The notes under the pieces: generated by a model
What the model saw: the letters and a program-made list of their open reading frames with translations, nothing else
The model's database searches: none
Told to the model about the DNA's origin: nothing
In this document: one piece after another, positions 35,539-46,356 of the stretch
Layout: each line of letters starts with the position of its first letter
How positions within the stretch are numbered: position 1 is the stretch's first letter
Program-made: the position numbers and the translations under genes
Assembly: GCA_040882255.1 (NCBI GenBank)
Contig: JBBEBP010000026.1
Location: forward strand, 1-64,000
DNA from: PWQG01 sp040882255
Lineage (GTDB): Bacteria; Pseudomonadota; Gammaproteobacteria; Pseudomonadales; Pseudohongiellaceae
DNA: 64,000 nt
Reading direction: 5' to 3'

Positions 35539-37179
35539 TCAGGGCAGCGCGTCCCGAATGACAGCGGAGAACCGTTCCGGCCCACTCTCTTCCATGACAG
35601 CCATCAACTCCCCGGCCCGCTCCCGGTAATCACGCAATCTGTCGCCCGGATCGTCCACTCCGTCCGGCACCGCCCGGCCTGCGGACGCCTCTTGATGGGC
35701 GGCAAACACCCGGATCATGGCCTCGGCCCGCAGAAAGTCGGCGATCACCCACTCCAGGTCATTCACTTCCTCCCGCAAGGCCTGCGCCGCCTCGATCAAT
35801 GCGCTTCGCTGCGGCTCCCCCATGGAGGATGGCGGGTGATGCAATGCCCGTGCATGGCGGATCATTTCCAGGTGCTGGAGTTGCAGGAAGTCATAATGGG
35901 CCACCTCGCCAGCATGGATCCTTTGCATCTCCGGCAGGAGCTGCCTCCCCGCTTCTTCCAGGGCCCGGATAGCGTCCCGGTAAGCCTGTTCGTGCGATCC
36001 CGCCGATGCCCTGTTCGCCTGCTCACTTACCGCTTCGGAGGACTCGCCGGCGGCCTCTTCCACTGAGTGCCCGGCCGTGAAATATCCGCCCAGTGACCGC
36101 AGGAAGGCCTCGATGTCCTCCCGGTCCTGCGGATCAAGTTCCCGGCCCAGCTGGTGTTCCGCCATTTCCTCAATGGCCTCTTCCAGCGTCGCCACACTGC
36201 CATCATGGAAATACGGCGAGGTGGTGGCCACGCCATGCAGTCCCGGCACACGGAACACATGGCGGTCGCGCTCACGCCCCGACCGATCCATTACGTCCTC
36301 TTCATTGGCACGGGCCTGCCGCTCGTCACCATAGTACGGAATCGCCGACCCCAGCTTCTGATAGGAGTTTCCGCCCAGATTGATGCCGTTGTGACAACCG
36401 GTACATCCCACCTCCTCGAACTGACGCATGCCGCGGCGTTCCTGTTCATCCAGAGCCTCTTCCTCGCCTTTGAGAAAGCGCTGGAAAGGCGTATCCAGGC
36501 GAACGAACTGGATGCGCTGGAAGTGCGCGATCGCATCGGTCATATTGTTAATTGTCACCCCGTCCGGATAGACTTCCGCGAACTGATCGGCGTACTCCTC
36601 ATCGCTGCGCAGCATTTCCTGCACGGCATCCAGCGTATGCGCCATCTCTACGGGATTCCTGATCGGCTCCAGCGACTGGTCCTCCAGCGTCACAGCGCGT
36701 CCGTTCCAGAACTTCCGGAAATTGTAGCCGGCATTGAACACGCTCAATGCATTCATAGTGCCACGTGCTCCACCAACGCCGATGGACACCGGGCGGCGGT
36801 CCGCGCCACTGAGAGCACCCGCATGACAGGTGACACAGGCGACAGAGTTGCCAGACGACAGACGCCCTTCATGGAAGAGATCGGAGCCGAGCTGGAACCG
36901 GTCGCGATCAACCTCTCCGGCACCAGGCTCGGGTATGGGCCGCCAGGCACTGTTCGCCCGTTCGTGGTCTGCGTTCACACCAATCAGCGGCGTGTCTCCC
37001 CGGGCGTGTTGGAAGTTGCGCCAGGCGGAGTCGGCTGCCTCCGCAGCGAACAACGCTGGACCGTATGACACAACGCAAACTGCCACGCAGAATACAGCCC
37101 GGAACAGGCTCGCGCTGCGCGCTGAAGAAGAGACTGTCAGTGGTGTCGCATACATGTGGCGGATATGTTTCTCCGTCAT
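35539..37179 (-). CDS. Di-haem cytochrome c peroxidase family protein
   Basis: This 546-residue secreted protein has a hydrophobic export signal (about residues 26-47) and two c-type haem sites, CVTCH (115-119) and CTGCH (259-263). These are separated as in MauG/CcpA peroxidases, with PYFHDGSVATLEEAI near the C-terminal haem. It should reduce H2O2 to water in the periplasm using cytochrome c electrons. After the peroxidase core (about 375) lies an unusual tail of about 170 residues, rich in Glu/Ala/His and probably helical, with no recognised domain. ATG 37179 (MTEKHIRHMY) was chosen over codons further upstream that run into the terminator. It follows katG on the same strand but is separated by a terminator. 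Confidence 0.85.
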   Translation of the reverse strand: MTEKHIRHMYATPLTVSSSARSASLFRAVFCVAVCVVSYGPALFAAEAADSAWRNFQHARGDTPLIGVNADHERANSAWRPIPEPGAGEVDRDRFQLGSDLFHEGRLSSGNSVACVTCHAGALSGADRRPVSIGVGGARGTMNALSVFNAGYNFRKFWNGRAVTLEDQSLEPIRNPVEMAHTLDAVQEMLRSDEEYADQFAEVYPDGVTINNMTDAIAHFQRIQFVRLDTPFQRFLKGEEEALDEQERRGMRQFEEVGCTGCHNGINLGGNSYQKLGSAIPYYGDERQARANEEDVMDRSGRERDRHVFRVPGLHGVATTSPYFHDGSVATLEEAIEEMAEHQLGRELDPQDREDIEAFLRSLGGYFTAGHSVEEAAGESSEAVSEQANRASAGSHEQAYRDAIRALEEAGRQLLPEMQRIHAGEVAHYDFLQLQHLEMIRHARALHHPPSSMGEPQRSALIEAAQALREEVNDLEWVIADFLRAEAMIRVFAAHQEASAGRAVPDGVDDPGDRLRDYRERAGELMAVMEESGPERFSAVIRDALP

Positions 37180-37253
37180 GGCATTGGATTCTCGCAGTAT
37201 CGATTCCATTATGCCGCTACATTGCGGCGGGTCAATGAGTATCATCAAGACAC

Positions 37254-37289
37254 AAAAAAACGGCGGCATCAGGGATGCCGCCGTTTTTT
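37254..37289. terminator. Intrinsic terminator, symmetric
   Basis: ACGGCGGCATC (37260-37270) and GATGCCGCCGT (37274-37284) form an 11-bp stem with a three-base loop, flanked by A7 on one side and T6 on the other. It ends katG (minus strand) before the di-haem peroxidase gene. Confidence 0.92.
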
Positions 37290-37304
37290 CGGGTCACGCC
37301 ATGA

Positions 37305-39530
<2,226 letters not shown>

Positions 39531-39688
39531 TGGACATACCTCGTTTTTCTGTCAAAAACAGTATCGGCCGGCCCGCAGGGAGCCAGCAGCTGCGAATAGG
39601 TGATGGCTGAGGGACTCAACCTTGCAATCACACTCCCATGAAACAGGCTTTGGAGCAATACATCCAATATATCTTTTATTAGATATTG

Positions 39689-39703
39689 ATAACTTTATTC
39701 TAT
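39689..39703. promoter_or_regulatory. Weak OxyR-like half-site upstream of katG
   Basis: ATAACTTTATTCTAT matches 8 of the 10 fixed positions of the OxyR half-site ATAGnTnnnAnCTAT, inside the AT-rich katG upstream region. No good second half-site is visible at the expected spacing. It is a suggestion only. Confidence 0.2.
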
Positions 39704-39794
39704 GTCAAAGAAGTCCCGATTCTGGCGAGACGTTGGCGTTGATGGCAGAATTGGACGCCACCAATCACGAGAGCACCGAGCCGGTGAGGCCCTG

Positions 39795-40289
39795 ATGACG
39801 GAATCTTCTCCACTACAGACATTGCTTGATACTCTTCCCCAAACCGGCCGTGTCGAATGGATCGGCCTGCGCCCGGAACGGGACGCGCCAATGGTCGAAG
39901 TGGAGCACGCGCATGCCACGCCGGACACAGGGCTGGAAGGCGACCGCTACCGGGGCCGGCCAGGCAGCAAACGACAGGTTACGCTGCTCCAGCACGAGCA
40001 CCTGATGCCCATCACGGCGATGGCACACACCTCCCCCGTGACGCCTTCCATGCTGCGGCGCAACGTGGTGATATCCGGGTTGAACCTGCTCGCCCTGAAG
40101 GGCAAGACTTTCCGCATGGGTGATGCGCTGCTTGAGTACACCGGCTCCTGCGACCCGTGCAGCAAGATGGAGGCCCTGCTTGGCCCGGGCGGCTTCAATG
40201 CCATGCGCGGTCACGGGGGTATCACCGCCCGCGTGCTTGAGGAAGGCGATATCGCGATCGGGGATACAGTAAAGAGGGAACCAGTGTGA
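39795..40289 (+). CDS. MOSC-domain protein
   Basis: This 164-residue protein has the MOSC fold seen in YiiM-type and molybdenum-cofactor sulfurase C-terminal domains: GLEGDRYRGRPGSKRQVTLL, LRRNVVISGLNLLALKGKTF and the conserved Cys region YTGSCDPCSKM, then GGITARVLEEGDIAIGD. Such proteins handle sulfur or N-hydroxylated substrates with the molybdenum cofactor. The frame is open from ATG 39702, but ATG 39795 (MTESSPLQTLL) has GAGG upstream and avoids an uncharacteristic Arg-rich extension. Its stop overlaps the next gene's GTG. Confidence 0.85.
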   Translation: MTESSPLQTLLDTLPQTGRVEWIGLRPERDAPMVEVEHAHATPDTGLEGDRYRGRPGSKRQVTLLQHEHLMPITAMAHTSPVTPSMLRRNVVISGLNLLALKGKTFRMGDALLEYTGSCDPCSKMEALLGPGGFNAMRGHGGITARVLEEGDIAIGDTVKREPV

Positions 40290-40522
40290 ATGCCCATGAT
40301 GTTCTGACGGTACTGGACACTGTGCCGGATGCGCGCGACGGGTTGACGCGCACCGAACGGATCATCCTCTATGTTCTCCATGAGACCCAGAAGGAACTGA
40401 ATGGACGGCCGGTACCGAGCGTAATGCTCTACGGGCGCGTCTGTGAATACCTGGACATCAGCGAGGACGAGTTCCGCAAGCGGCTTGCGCACCTCGATCC
40501 CGTTGGCGACAGACTACGCTGA
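40286..40522 (+). CDS. Small hypothetical protein (78 residues)
   Basis: A GTG start overlaps the MOSC stop (GTGA), with AGAGGGAA upstream. The 78-residue product is predicted to be helical (TRTERIILYVLHETQKELNG, YGRVCEYLDISEDEFRKRLA) with a winged-helix feel but no clear family. Coupling to the MOSC gene and a 94-bp gap to the HelD-like gene suggest one transcript. The last residues (DPVGDRLR) may not be native if a frameshift has occurred near 40500. Confidence 0.6.
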   Translation: MNAHDVLTVLDTVPDARDGLTRTERIILYVLHETQKELNGRPVPSVMLYGRVCEYLDISEDEFRKRLAHLDPVGDRLR

Positions 40523-40616
40523 ACTCGGGTTCGACCGAGGCGTTGATTTGAGTTCCGCTCTCACAGCGGCGAAAATACCCCGCTCCATAATCTCTGTAAA
40601 AAGCAGGCTCCCCCGC

Positions 40617-42680
40617 ATGTCCACCCCGGAACGTGAAGAACAGGTCCGTCTCGAGCAATGCCAGGCCGGCATCCGCCGGAACCTGGCGGAAATCGAAAAG
40701 CGTCTGAAGGAATACTCGGACGAAATCCAGGAACGCAAGACCTATCTGTGGGAGGCGCGCCGGGACATGGATCACGTGGAGAAGATCAACGTGCGCCAGA
40801 CGGTCGAGCAGATCCTGGATTCAGCGGAGGTGCTGCAGGCGCAGCACCACAAGCTGCTCAAGCTGCGCCAGTCCCCCTACTTCGGACGCTTTGACTTCAC
40901 CCGCCAGGGCGAACAGCGGGCGGAACCGGTCTATATCGGCGTTCACCACTTCCGGGACGAGACCGCGCAGCAGACCCTGGTGTACGACTGGCGCGCCCCG
41001 ATCGCCTCGCTGTTCTATGACTACGAGAACGGCCCGGTCCGCTACGAGGCGCCCGCTGGTATCGTCAGCGGGGAGTTACAACGCAAACGCCAGATGCGCA
41101 TCCGCGACGGCGAACTGGAATTTGTCATCGAGTCAGGTCTCAATATCGTCGACGACGTGCTGCAGAAAGAGCTGAGCCGCGCCTCGGACGACACCGGCAT
41201 GCGCAATATTGTCGCCACCATCCAGCGCGACCAGAACGCCATCATCCGCAACGAGGAGGCCCACACCCTGGTGATCCAGGGGGTGGCCGGCTCCGGAAAA
41301 ACCTCCATTGCTCTGCACCGCATCGCGTTCCTGCTGTACCGCTTCAAGGACACATTGAGCTCGAAGGACATCCTGATCCTGTCGCCCAACCGCGTGTTCG
41401 CCGACTATATCGGCAATGTGCTGCCCGAGCTGGGCGAGGAGCAGGTCAACGAAATCGAGATGGAGACCCTGGCAGAGGAGCTGCTGGACCACAAGTACCG
41501 GTTCCAGTCCTTCTTCCAGCAGACCGCGAAATTGCTGGAAGGCAAGGATGAGAACCTGAAGGAGCGCATCGCCGCCAAAGCCTCCCTGGACTTTCTGCGC
41601 CAGATCGACCGCTACGCGGAACACCTGGAATCGGCTTCGTTCGAGGCCTCCGAATGGAAACTGGGCCGCAAGATCGTGCCGGACTGGCACTTCCGCGAGA
41701 CCTGGGACAAGCACCCAGGCGTGAACACGACAGAACGGGTGGACCGGGTTCTGAAGGCCACCGAACAGAAAATCGGCTACTTCTACAACTACGACCTGGA
41801 GGTACCGGAACGCCAGGCACTGCGCAAGGCCATCCAGGGCATGGTGCGGCGTACTACTCTGTTGCAGGCCTACAAAGGACTGTTCGACTGGCTGGAACGG
41901 CCGGAACTGTTGCGCCAGACCGGGGGTCGCCTGGAGTATTCGGATGTCTTCCCGCTGATCTACCTGAAGCTGCGAACGGAGGGCGTACGCAACCCGCGCC
42001 GCGAGGTGAAACACCTGCTGATCGACGAAATGCAGGACTATACGCCGGTGCAATATGCCGTGCTTTCGCGGCTCTTCCGCTGCCGCAAGACCGTGCTGGG
42101 CGATATCAGCCAGTCGGTCAACCCGTACAGCGGCGCGAGCGGCGAGCAGATCCGCTCGGCGCTGCAGACCGCCATGCGCGTCACGCTGACGAAAAGCTAC
42201 CGGTCCAGCTGGGAGATCATGCAGTTCGCGCTGGGCATTTCACCCGACCCGGACCTGGAACCGGTGCAGCGCCACGGCGAGGCGCCACGGGTCATTATCT
42301 GTCGCCGGCCCGCCGATGCCGTCCGGCGGATTGACGAGGAAGTCGCGGCATTCCAGGACTCGGACCACACCAGCCTGGCGATCATCGCCAAAACACAGCA
42401 GCAGGCGCGCCGCCTGCACCAGTCGCTGGCCAAAGACGGCATCGAAGCCCGGCTGCTGGACGTCGACACCGCGACGTTCTCCGGCGGGGTACTGGTCTGC
42501 ACCGCCTATCTGGCCAAGGGCCTGGAGTTCGACCGGGTCATCGTGTCGGACGTCAGCGCGCGCAATTACCACACGGAACTGGATCGCAATCTGTTGTACG
42601 TGGCCTGTACCCGGGCCATGCACCGGCTGACCGTCATCACCACTGGAGAGCCGTCACCACTGCTGCCTGGCGGATACTGA
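40617..42680 (+). CDS. HelD-like superfamily I helicase/RNA polymerase-recycling ATPase
   Basis: This 687-residue UvrD-like ATPase has an N-terminal coiled coil (about residues 1-60, EEQVRLEQCQAGIRRNLAEI). Next comes Walker A (IQGVAGSGKTSIALHR, about 219-234), then LLIDEMQDYTPVQYAVLSRL (Walker B) and the C-terminal motifs TKSYRSSWEI, VCTAYLAKGLEFDRVIV and LLYVACTRAMHRLTV. The coiled-coil N-arm and the family insertion point to HelD, which pulls stalled RNA polymerase off DNA, more than to a DNA-repair helicase. The frame opens at 40443, but ATG 40617 (MSTPEREEQ) begins the conserved region. Confidence 0.85.
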   Translation: MSTPEREEQVRLEQCQAGIRRNLAEIEKRLKEYSDEIQERKTYLWEARRDMDHVEKINVRQTVEQILDSAEVLQAQHHKLLKLRQSPYFGRFDFTRQGEQRAEPVYIGVHHFRDETAQQTLVYDWRAPIASLFYDYENGPVRYEAPAGIVSGELQRKRQMRIRDGELEFVIESGLNIVDDVLQKELSRASDDTGMRNIVATIQRDQNAIIRNEEAHTLVIQGVAGSGKTSIALHRIAFLLYRFKDTLSSKDILILSPNRVFADYIGNVLPELGEEQVNEIEMETLAEELLDHKYRFQSFFQQTAKLLEGKDENLKERIAAKASLDFLRQIDRYAEHLESASFEASEWKLGRKIVPDWHFRETWDKHPGVNTTERVDRVLKATEQKIGYFYNYDLEVPERQALRKAIQGMVRRTTLLQAYKGLFDWLERPELLRQTGGRLEYSDVFPLIYLKLRTEGVRNPRREVKHLLIDEMQDYTPVQYAVLSRLFRCRKTVLGDISQSVNPYSGASGEQIRSALQTAMRVTLTKSYRSSWEIMQFALGISPDPDLEPVQRHGEAPRVIICRRPADAVRRIDEEVAAFQDSDHTSLAIIAKTQQQARRLHQSLAKDGIEARLLDVDTATFSGGVLVCTAYLAKGLEFDRVIVSDVSARNYHTELDRNLLYVACTRAMHRLTVITTGEPSPLLPGGY

Positions 42681-42838
42681 CCAGGAAGTTTCTGAAGGAC
42701 AAGACAAGTCCCGGGCCTCTCTACCCGGTCGCCCACTCCGTTGCGTTCACTGGTGAGTAATCTGCGATGAGCTCTATCCCGGCCTACACCGTTCGGGTGT
42801 ACTCTTGGGGCCATAAAACCAAAGAAGAGGTACAGTCC

Positions 42839-44482
42839 ATGATCTTTCACTTCCAGTCCGGACCCGTCCGCTTCCTGCACGGCTGGCTGGCCGCCGTCCT
42901 CCTTGTACTCGCTACGCTCGCCCACGCCCAGCAACCGGTGGAGGAGTTCGCCACCATGCGCGACGACACCCGCCTGGCCGCGGATGTCTATACGCCGGAA
43001 GGTGAGGGCCCCTGGCCCGTGGTGCTTATGCGCACCCCCTACGGAAAAAGCAATATGGGTGCCGCCATGGGCGCTGGCAACTGGACGGCCGGGGACTATG
43101 TGTTCGTGGTCCAGGACGTGCGCGGCACGGGGAACTCGGAAGGCGAGTACGTGCCCTTTTACACCGACCGGGAGGATGGCTACGACACCGTGGAGTGGGC
43201 GACCGGCCAGCCCTGGAGCAACGGGCGCATCGGCATGATCGGCGCCTCGGCCATGGGCATCACCGCCAACCTGGCCGCCACCACCAATCCACCGGGACTG
43301 GAGGCGGCCTACGTGATCGTCGCTCCGCACATGCGCTTTGATGAAGCCAGCTTCATGGGAGGCGTATTCAAGCAGGCCGATGTCGGCGACTGGATGCGCG
43401 GCCAGGGGGCAGGCGACCAGGTGGCGGACACCAAGCGCAATGTGTTGTGGAACGAGGAATGGAAGCGTATCGAGACCGCTCCGAACCTGCACAATGTCAC
43501 CATCCCGATGTACAACGAAGGCGGCTGGTACGACATTTTCGCCTACGGCAGCGTGCGCAATTTCATGTACCTGCAGCAGTTCGGACGTCCCGGCGCCACG
43601 GGCAACCAGAAGCTGGAGATGGGTCCATTCGGCCACGGCGCGCTGTCCGGCGATCTCGCCTACCCGGGCGCCGACACACTGGGGATCGGCGGCAACGAGC
43701 GAGCCCGGCGCTGGTTCGACTACTGGCTCAAGGACATCGACAACGGCATCATGGACGAACCCCCGGTGCGCTACTACATGATGGCCAGCGCCCGCAAGGG
43801 CGAACTGAGTCCGCACAACGGCTGGCGCACCGCCGAACAGTGGCCGCCGCCGCACCGGCCCACGCGTTACTACCTGCAGCCGGGCCGCGAGCTGGCAACC
43901 GAACTGCCCCCGGAAGACGCAGAGCCGGTCTCATACCGGTTCGACCCGGATGATCCGGTGTCCACCGTGGGCGGCGCCAATCTGACTTTCGAGCGCGGTC
44001 CCATGGACCAGCGCACCATCGAGGACCGCGAGGACTACCTGCGTTTCGAGACACCGGTGCTGGAGGAGGCTGTCACGATCGCCGGTCCGGTCACCGCCGA
44101 GCTGTATGTCACCACGGATGGTCCTGACACGGACTTCATGGTCAAGCTGGTGGATGTCTACCCGGACGGCTACGAAGCCATCGTGCTGGATGCCCCGATC
44201 CGCGCTCGCTACCGCGATGGCCGACGCACGGAGGATGTGGAGATGATGACACCAGGCGAGCCGGTGAAACTGGAGATTGATCTGTGGCATACGGCCCTGA
44301 CCTTCGAGTCCGGCCACCGGATCGCCGTACACGTCAGCTCCAGCAGCAGCCCGCGCTTCGAGGTCAACGACAACAGCGGTACACCGCCGGGCGAAGAGCC
44401 GCAGCCGCGCGTCGCGACCAATACAGTGTTGCTGGATGCAGAGCACCCTTCCGCCATCGTACTGCCTCTGCTGGTGGAATGA
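42839..44482 (+). CDS. CocE/NonD family hydrolase, exported
   Basis: This 547-residue protein has a signal peptide (about residues 1-30, cleaved near AHAQQP) and the X-Pro dipeptidyl-peptidase S15 alpha/beta-hydrolase fold. Motifs are VVLMRTPYGKS, VVQDVRGTGNSEGEY, the nucleophile elbow IGASAMGITAN, and a C-terminal jelly-roll domain with GPVTAELYVTTDGPDTDFMV. Family members cleave esters or amides (cocaine esterase, glutaryl-7-ACA acylase). The family usually has GxSYxG, and here Tyr is replaced by Ala. ATG 42839 has AAGAAGAGG upstream. A strong hairpin follows the stop. Confidence 0.88.
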   Translation: MIFHFQSGPVRFLHGWLAAVLLVLATLAHAQQPVEEFATMRDDTRLAADVYTPEGEGPWPVVLMRTPYGKSNMGAAMGAGNWTAGDYVFVVQDVRGTGNSEGEYVPFYTDREDGYDTVEWATGQPWSNGRIGMIGASAMGITANLAATTNPPGLEAAYVIVAPHMRFDEASFMGGVFKQADVGDWMRGQGAGDQVADTKRNVLWNEEWKRIETAPNLHNVTIPMYNEGGWYDIFAYGSVRNFMYLQQFGRPGATGNQKLEMGPFGHGALSGDLAYPGADTLGIGGNERARRWFDYWLKDIDNGIMDEPPVRYYMMASARKGELSPHNGWRTAEQWPPPHRPTRYYLQPGRELATELPPEDAEPVSYRFDPDDPVSTVGGANLTFERGPMDQRTIEDREDYLRFETPVLEEAVTIAGPVTAELYVTTDGPDTDFMVKLVDVYPDGYEAIVLDAPIRARYRDGRRTEDVEMMTPGEPVKLEIDLWHTALTFESGHRIAVHVSSSSSPRFEVNDNSGTPPGEEPQPRVATNTVLLDAEHPSAIVLPLLVE

Positions 44483-44488
44483 TGCGAA

Positions 44489-44513
44489 CGGCAGCCCGGT
44501 TGCCGGGCTGCCG
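44489..44513. terminator. 11-bp hairpin after the CocE-type gene
   Basis: CGGCAGCCCGG (44489-44499) and CCGGGCTGCCG (44503-44513) form a perfect stem with a TTG loop 6 bp after the stop codon. There is no T run. On the minus strand it lies exactly where the DCC remnant loses similarity to its family. Confidence 0.6.
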
Positions 44514-44641
44514 GTGATATCCAGCCATTCCACATCGCGGGCGTTCTCGCCGGCCATGCGCTCGTATTTCTCGCGGTCCTCGATACAGCTCGGGCAGGCG
44601 CCATCGTAATAGACCGTCAATTTGTCTCTGGAATCGTTCAT
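44500..44641 (-). pseudogene. Truncated DCC/DUF393 thiol-disulfide oxidoreductase-like gene
   Basis: From ATG 44641 the minus strand encodes MNDSRDKLTVYYDGACPSC followed by EDREKYERMAGENARDVEWL and DITG. This is the start of a DCC-family protein (YYDGACPxC with its redox cysteines). Intact members run about 110-140 residues, but here similarity stops after about 45 residues, at the hairpin at 44489-44513. Beyond it the frame only continues as antisense of the CocE-type gene. It is probably a 3'-deleted remnant. A very short functional version cannot be excluded. Confidence 0.6.
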
Positions 44642-44674
44642 GGTTCCCATTGTAAAGCAGATGGTCCCTCCAGG

Positions 44675-46354
44675 TCAGGCGGCGGGGTCTGACTCACGTT
44701 GTCTGTTCTGCCAGTCCGGCGCCCTGTACACCGGTAGCTCCGAGGCAGGTAGAAGCGGATTGCCCAGGATGTGGTCGGCAGCCTTTTCCCCGATCATGAT
44801 GGTCGGTGCATTGATATTGCCGTTGGTCAGCGTTGGCATCACGGAGGAGTCAACCACTCGCAGGCTGTCGATTCCGTGCACGCGGCACTGCGGGTCGACC
44901 ACAGCCTTCGCATCCGTGCCCATCCGGCAACTGCCGCAGGGGTGATAGGCGGTCTCGGCCGTCTCGGCCACCCACTGATCGATTTCCTCGTCGCTCTGCA
45001 CATCAGCACCGGGGGACACCTCTTCTCCCCGGAACGGATCGAATGCCGGTTGTGCCAGAATCTCGCGCGTCAGCCGCAGGCCGTCGCGGTAGGCCTGACG
45101 ATCCTGTTCTTCCTGAAGATAATTGAACAGGATATCCGGTGCCTCGTCCGGATCGGCCGAGCGCAGGCGCAGGCGTCCGCGGCTGGCCGGCTTGTTAGCG
45201 CCAAGGTGCAACTGGAAACCGTGCCCCCGCAAGGCATTCGAGCCGTCGTAAGCGATCGCGCCAGCCAGAAAATGATACTGCAGGTCCGGCCAGGCCAGCC
45301 CCGGTCGACTGCGAATATAACCGTTGGATTCAAAGTGATTCGTGGCGCCCAGGCCGCTTCGGAACAACAGCCAGCGCAGGCCGATACCGAGTTTTCCCAG
45401 CGGGTTGAGCTTGCCATTGAGCGTGATCGGCTGCGTGCAGGCGTGCTGGATCCACACTTCCAGGTGATCCTGCAGATTTTCGCCGACACCGGGCAGATCG
45501 TGTACGACATCGATGCCGAGTTCCTGCAGGTGCTGCGCCGGGCCGATACCGGAAAGCAGCAGCAGTTTGGGGGAATGAAAGGCGCTGGCGGACAGGATCA
45601 CCTCACGGTGCGCCCGGACCCGTAGCCGCTTGCCCCCCTGACGATACTCAACGCCCACCGCCTTTTTACCTTCCATCAACACCCGGGTGGTCACGGCACC
45701 GGTTTCCAGCGCCAGATTGCTTCTTTTCAATGCCGGTTTGAGATAGGCGTTGGCCGTCGAGCAGCGCACTCCGTTGCGCACGGTCATGTCCATACGCCCG
45801 AAACCTTCCTGCCGGTAGCCGTTATAGTCGTCAGTGACTCCGTAGCCAGCCTGGCGGCCCGCCTCGATGAACACCCCGTACAACGGATTCTTCATCCCGT
45901 TACCATTGCAGATACCCACCGGGCCGCCAGCGCCACGGTATTCATCCTCTCCGTAAATACAGTCCTCGGCACGCCGGAAGTACGGCAGCACATCGGCATA
46001 CGACCAGCCCTTGGCGCCCTGCGCCTCCCATTCCTCATAGTCGCCGGCACTGCCGCGCACGTAGGCCATGCCGTTGATCGACGAGGAACCGCCGATGACA
46101 CGGCCCCTGGCCTGGTGCAGGGTCCTGCCACCCAGGCCGGCCTCGGCAACGGTATGCAGCCCCCAGTCATAACGCTTGCTGTTGAGCGGAATCGAGAGCG
46201 CGGCCGGCATCTGGATGAACACGGACCGGTCGCTTCCACCCGCTTCCAGCACCAGCACCTGGTGCTCCCCCGAGGCGCTGAGCCGATCGGCGAGAACGCA
46301 GCCGGCCGAGCCGGCGCCAACGATCACATAGTCTGCAGTACGATCGAATTCCAT
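44675..46354 (-). CDS. betA: Choline dehydrogenase, GMC oxidoreductase family
   Basis: This 559-residue FAD enzyme has the Rossmann motif YVIVGAGSAGCVLADRLS, the GMC signatures HQARGRVIGGSSSINGMAYV and ILSASAFHSPKLLLLSGIGP, and the active-site region ETAYHPCGSCRMG with the catalytic His. Details such as LQYHFLAGAIAYDGSNALRG match BetA, which oxidises choline to betaine aldehyde at the membrane. The gene overlaps the 5' BCCT carrier gene region (stop at 46357-46359) and so is in one transcript with a choline-type transporter. ATG 46354 has AGGAG 5 bases upstream. No betaine-aldehyde dehydrogenase (BetB) gene is in the window. Confidence 0.88.
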   Translation of the reverse strand: MEFDRTADYVIVGAGSAGCVLADRLSASGEHQVLVLEAGGSDRSVFIQMPAALSIPLNSKRYDWGLHTVAEAGLGGRTLHQARGRVIGGSSSINGMAYVRGSAGDYEEWEAQGAKGWSYADVLPYFRRAEDCIYGEDEYRGAGGPVGICNGNGMKNPLYGVFIEAGRQAGYGVTDDYNGYRQEGFGRMDMTVRNGVRCSTANAYLKPALKRSNLALETGAVTTRVLMEGKKAVGVEYRQGGKRLRVRAHREVILSASAFHSPKLLLLSGIGPAQHLQELGIDVVHDLPGVGENLQDHLEVWIQHACTQPITLNGKLNPLGKLGIGLRWLLFRSGLGATNHFESNGYIRSRPGLAWPDLQYHFLAGAIAYDGSNALRGHGFQLHLGANKPASRGRLRLRSADPDEAPDILFNYLQEEQDRQAYRDGLRLTREILAQPAFDPFRGEEVSPGADVQSDEEIDQWVAETAETAYHPCGSCRMGTDAKAVVDPQCRVHGIDSLRVVDSSVMPTLTNGNINAPTIMIGEKAADHILGNPLLPASELPVYRAPDWQNRQRESDPAA

Positions 46355-46356
46355 CA

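Noticed and set aside
42785..42801. Inverted repeat TACACC-GTTCG-GGTGTA before the CocE-type gene
   Set aside because: The 6-bp arms are too short to claim an operator in high-GC DNA without conservation data.
42566..43855. 429-codon minus-strand open frame
   Set aside because: It is antisense to the CocE-type hydrolase gene, which has clear motifs, a signal peptide and a ribosome-binding site. The minus frame shows no family similarity and has His/Val/Gly-rich shadow composition.
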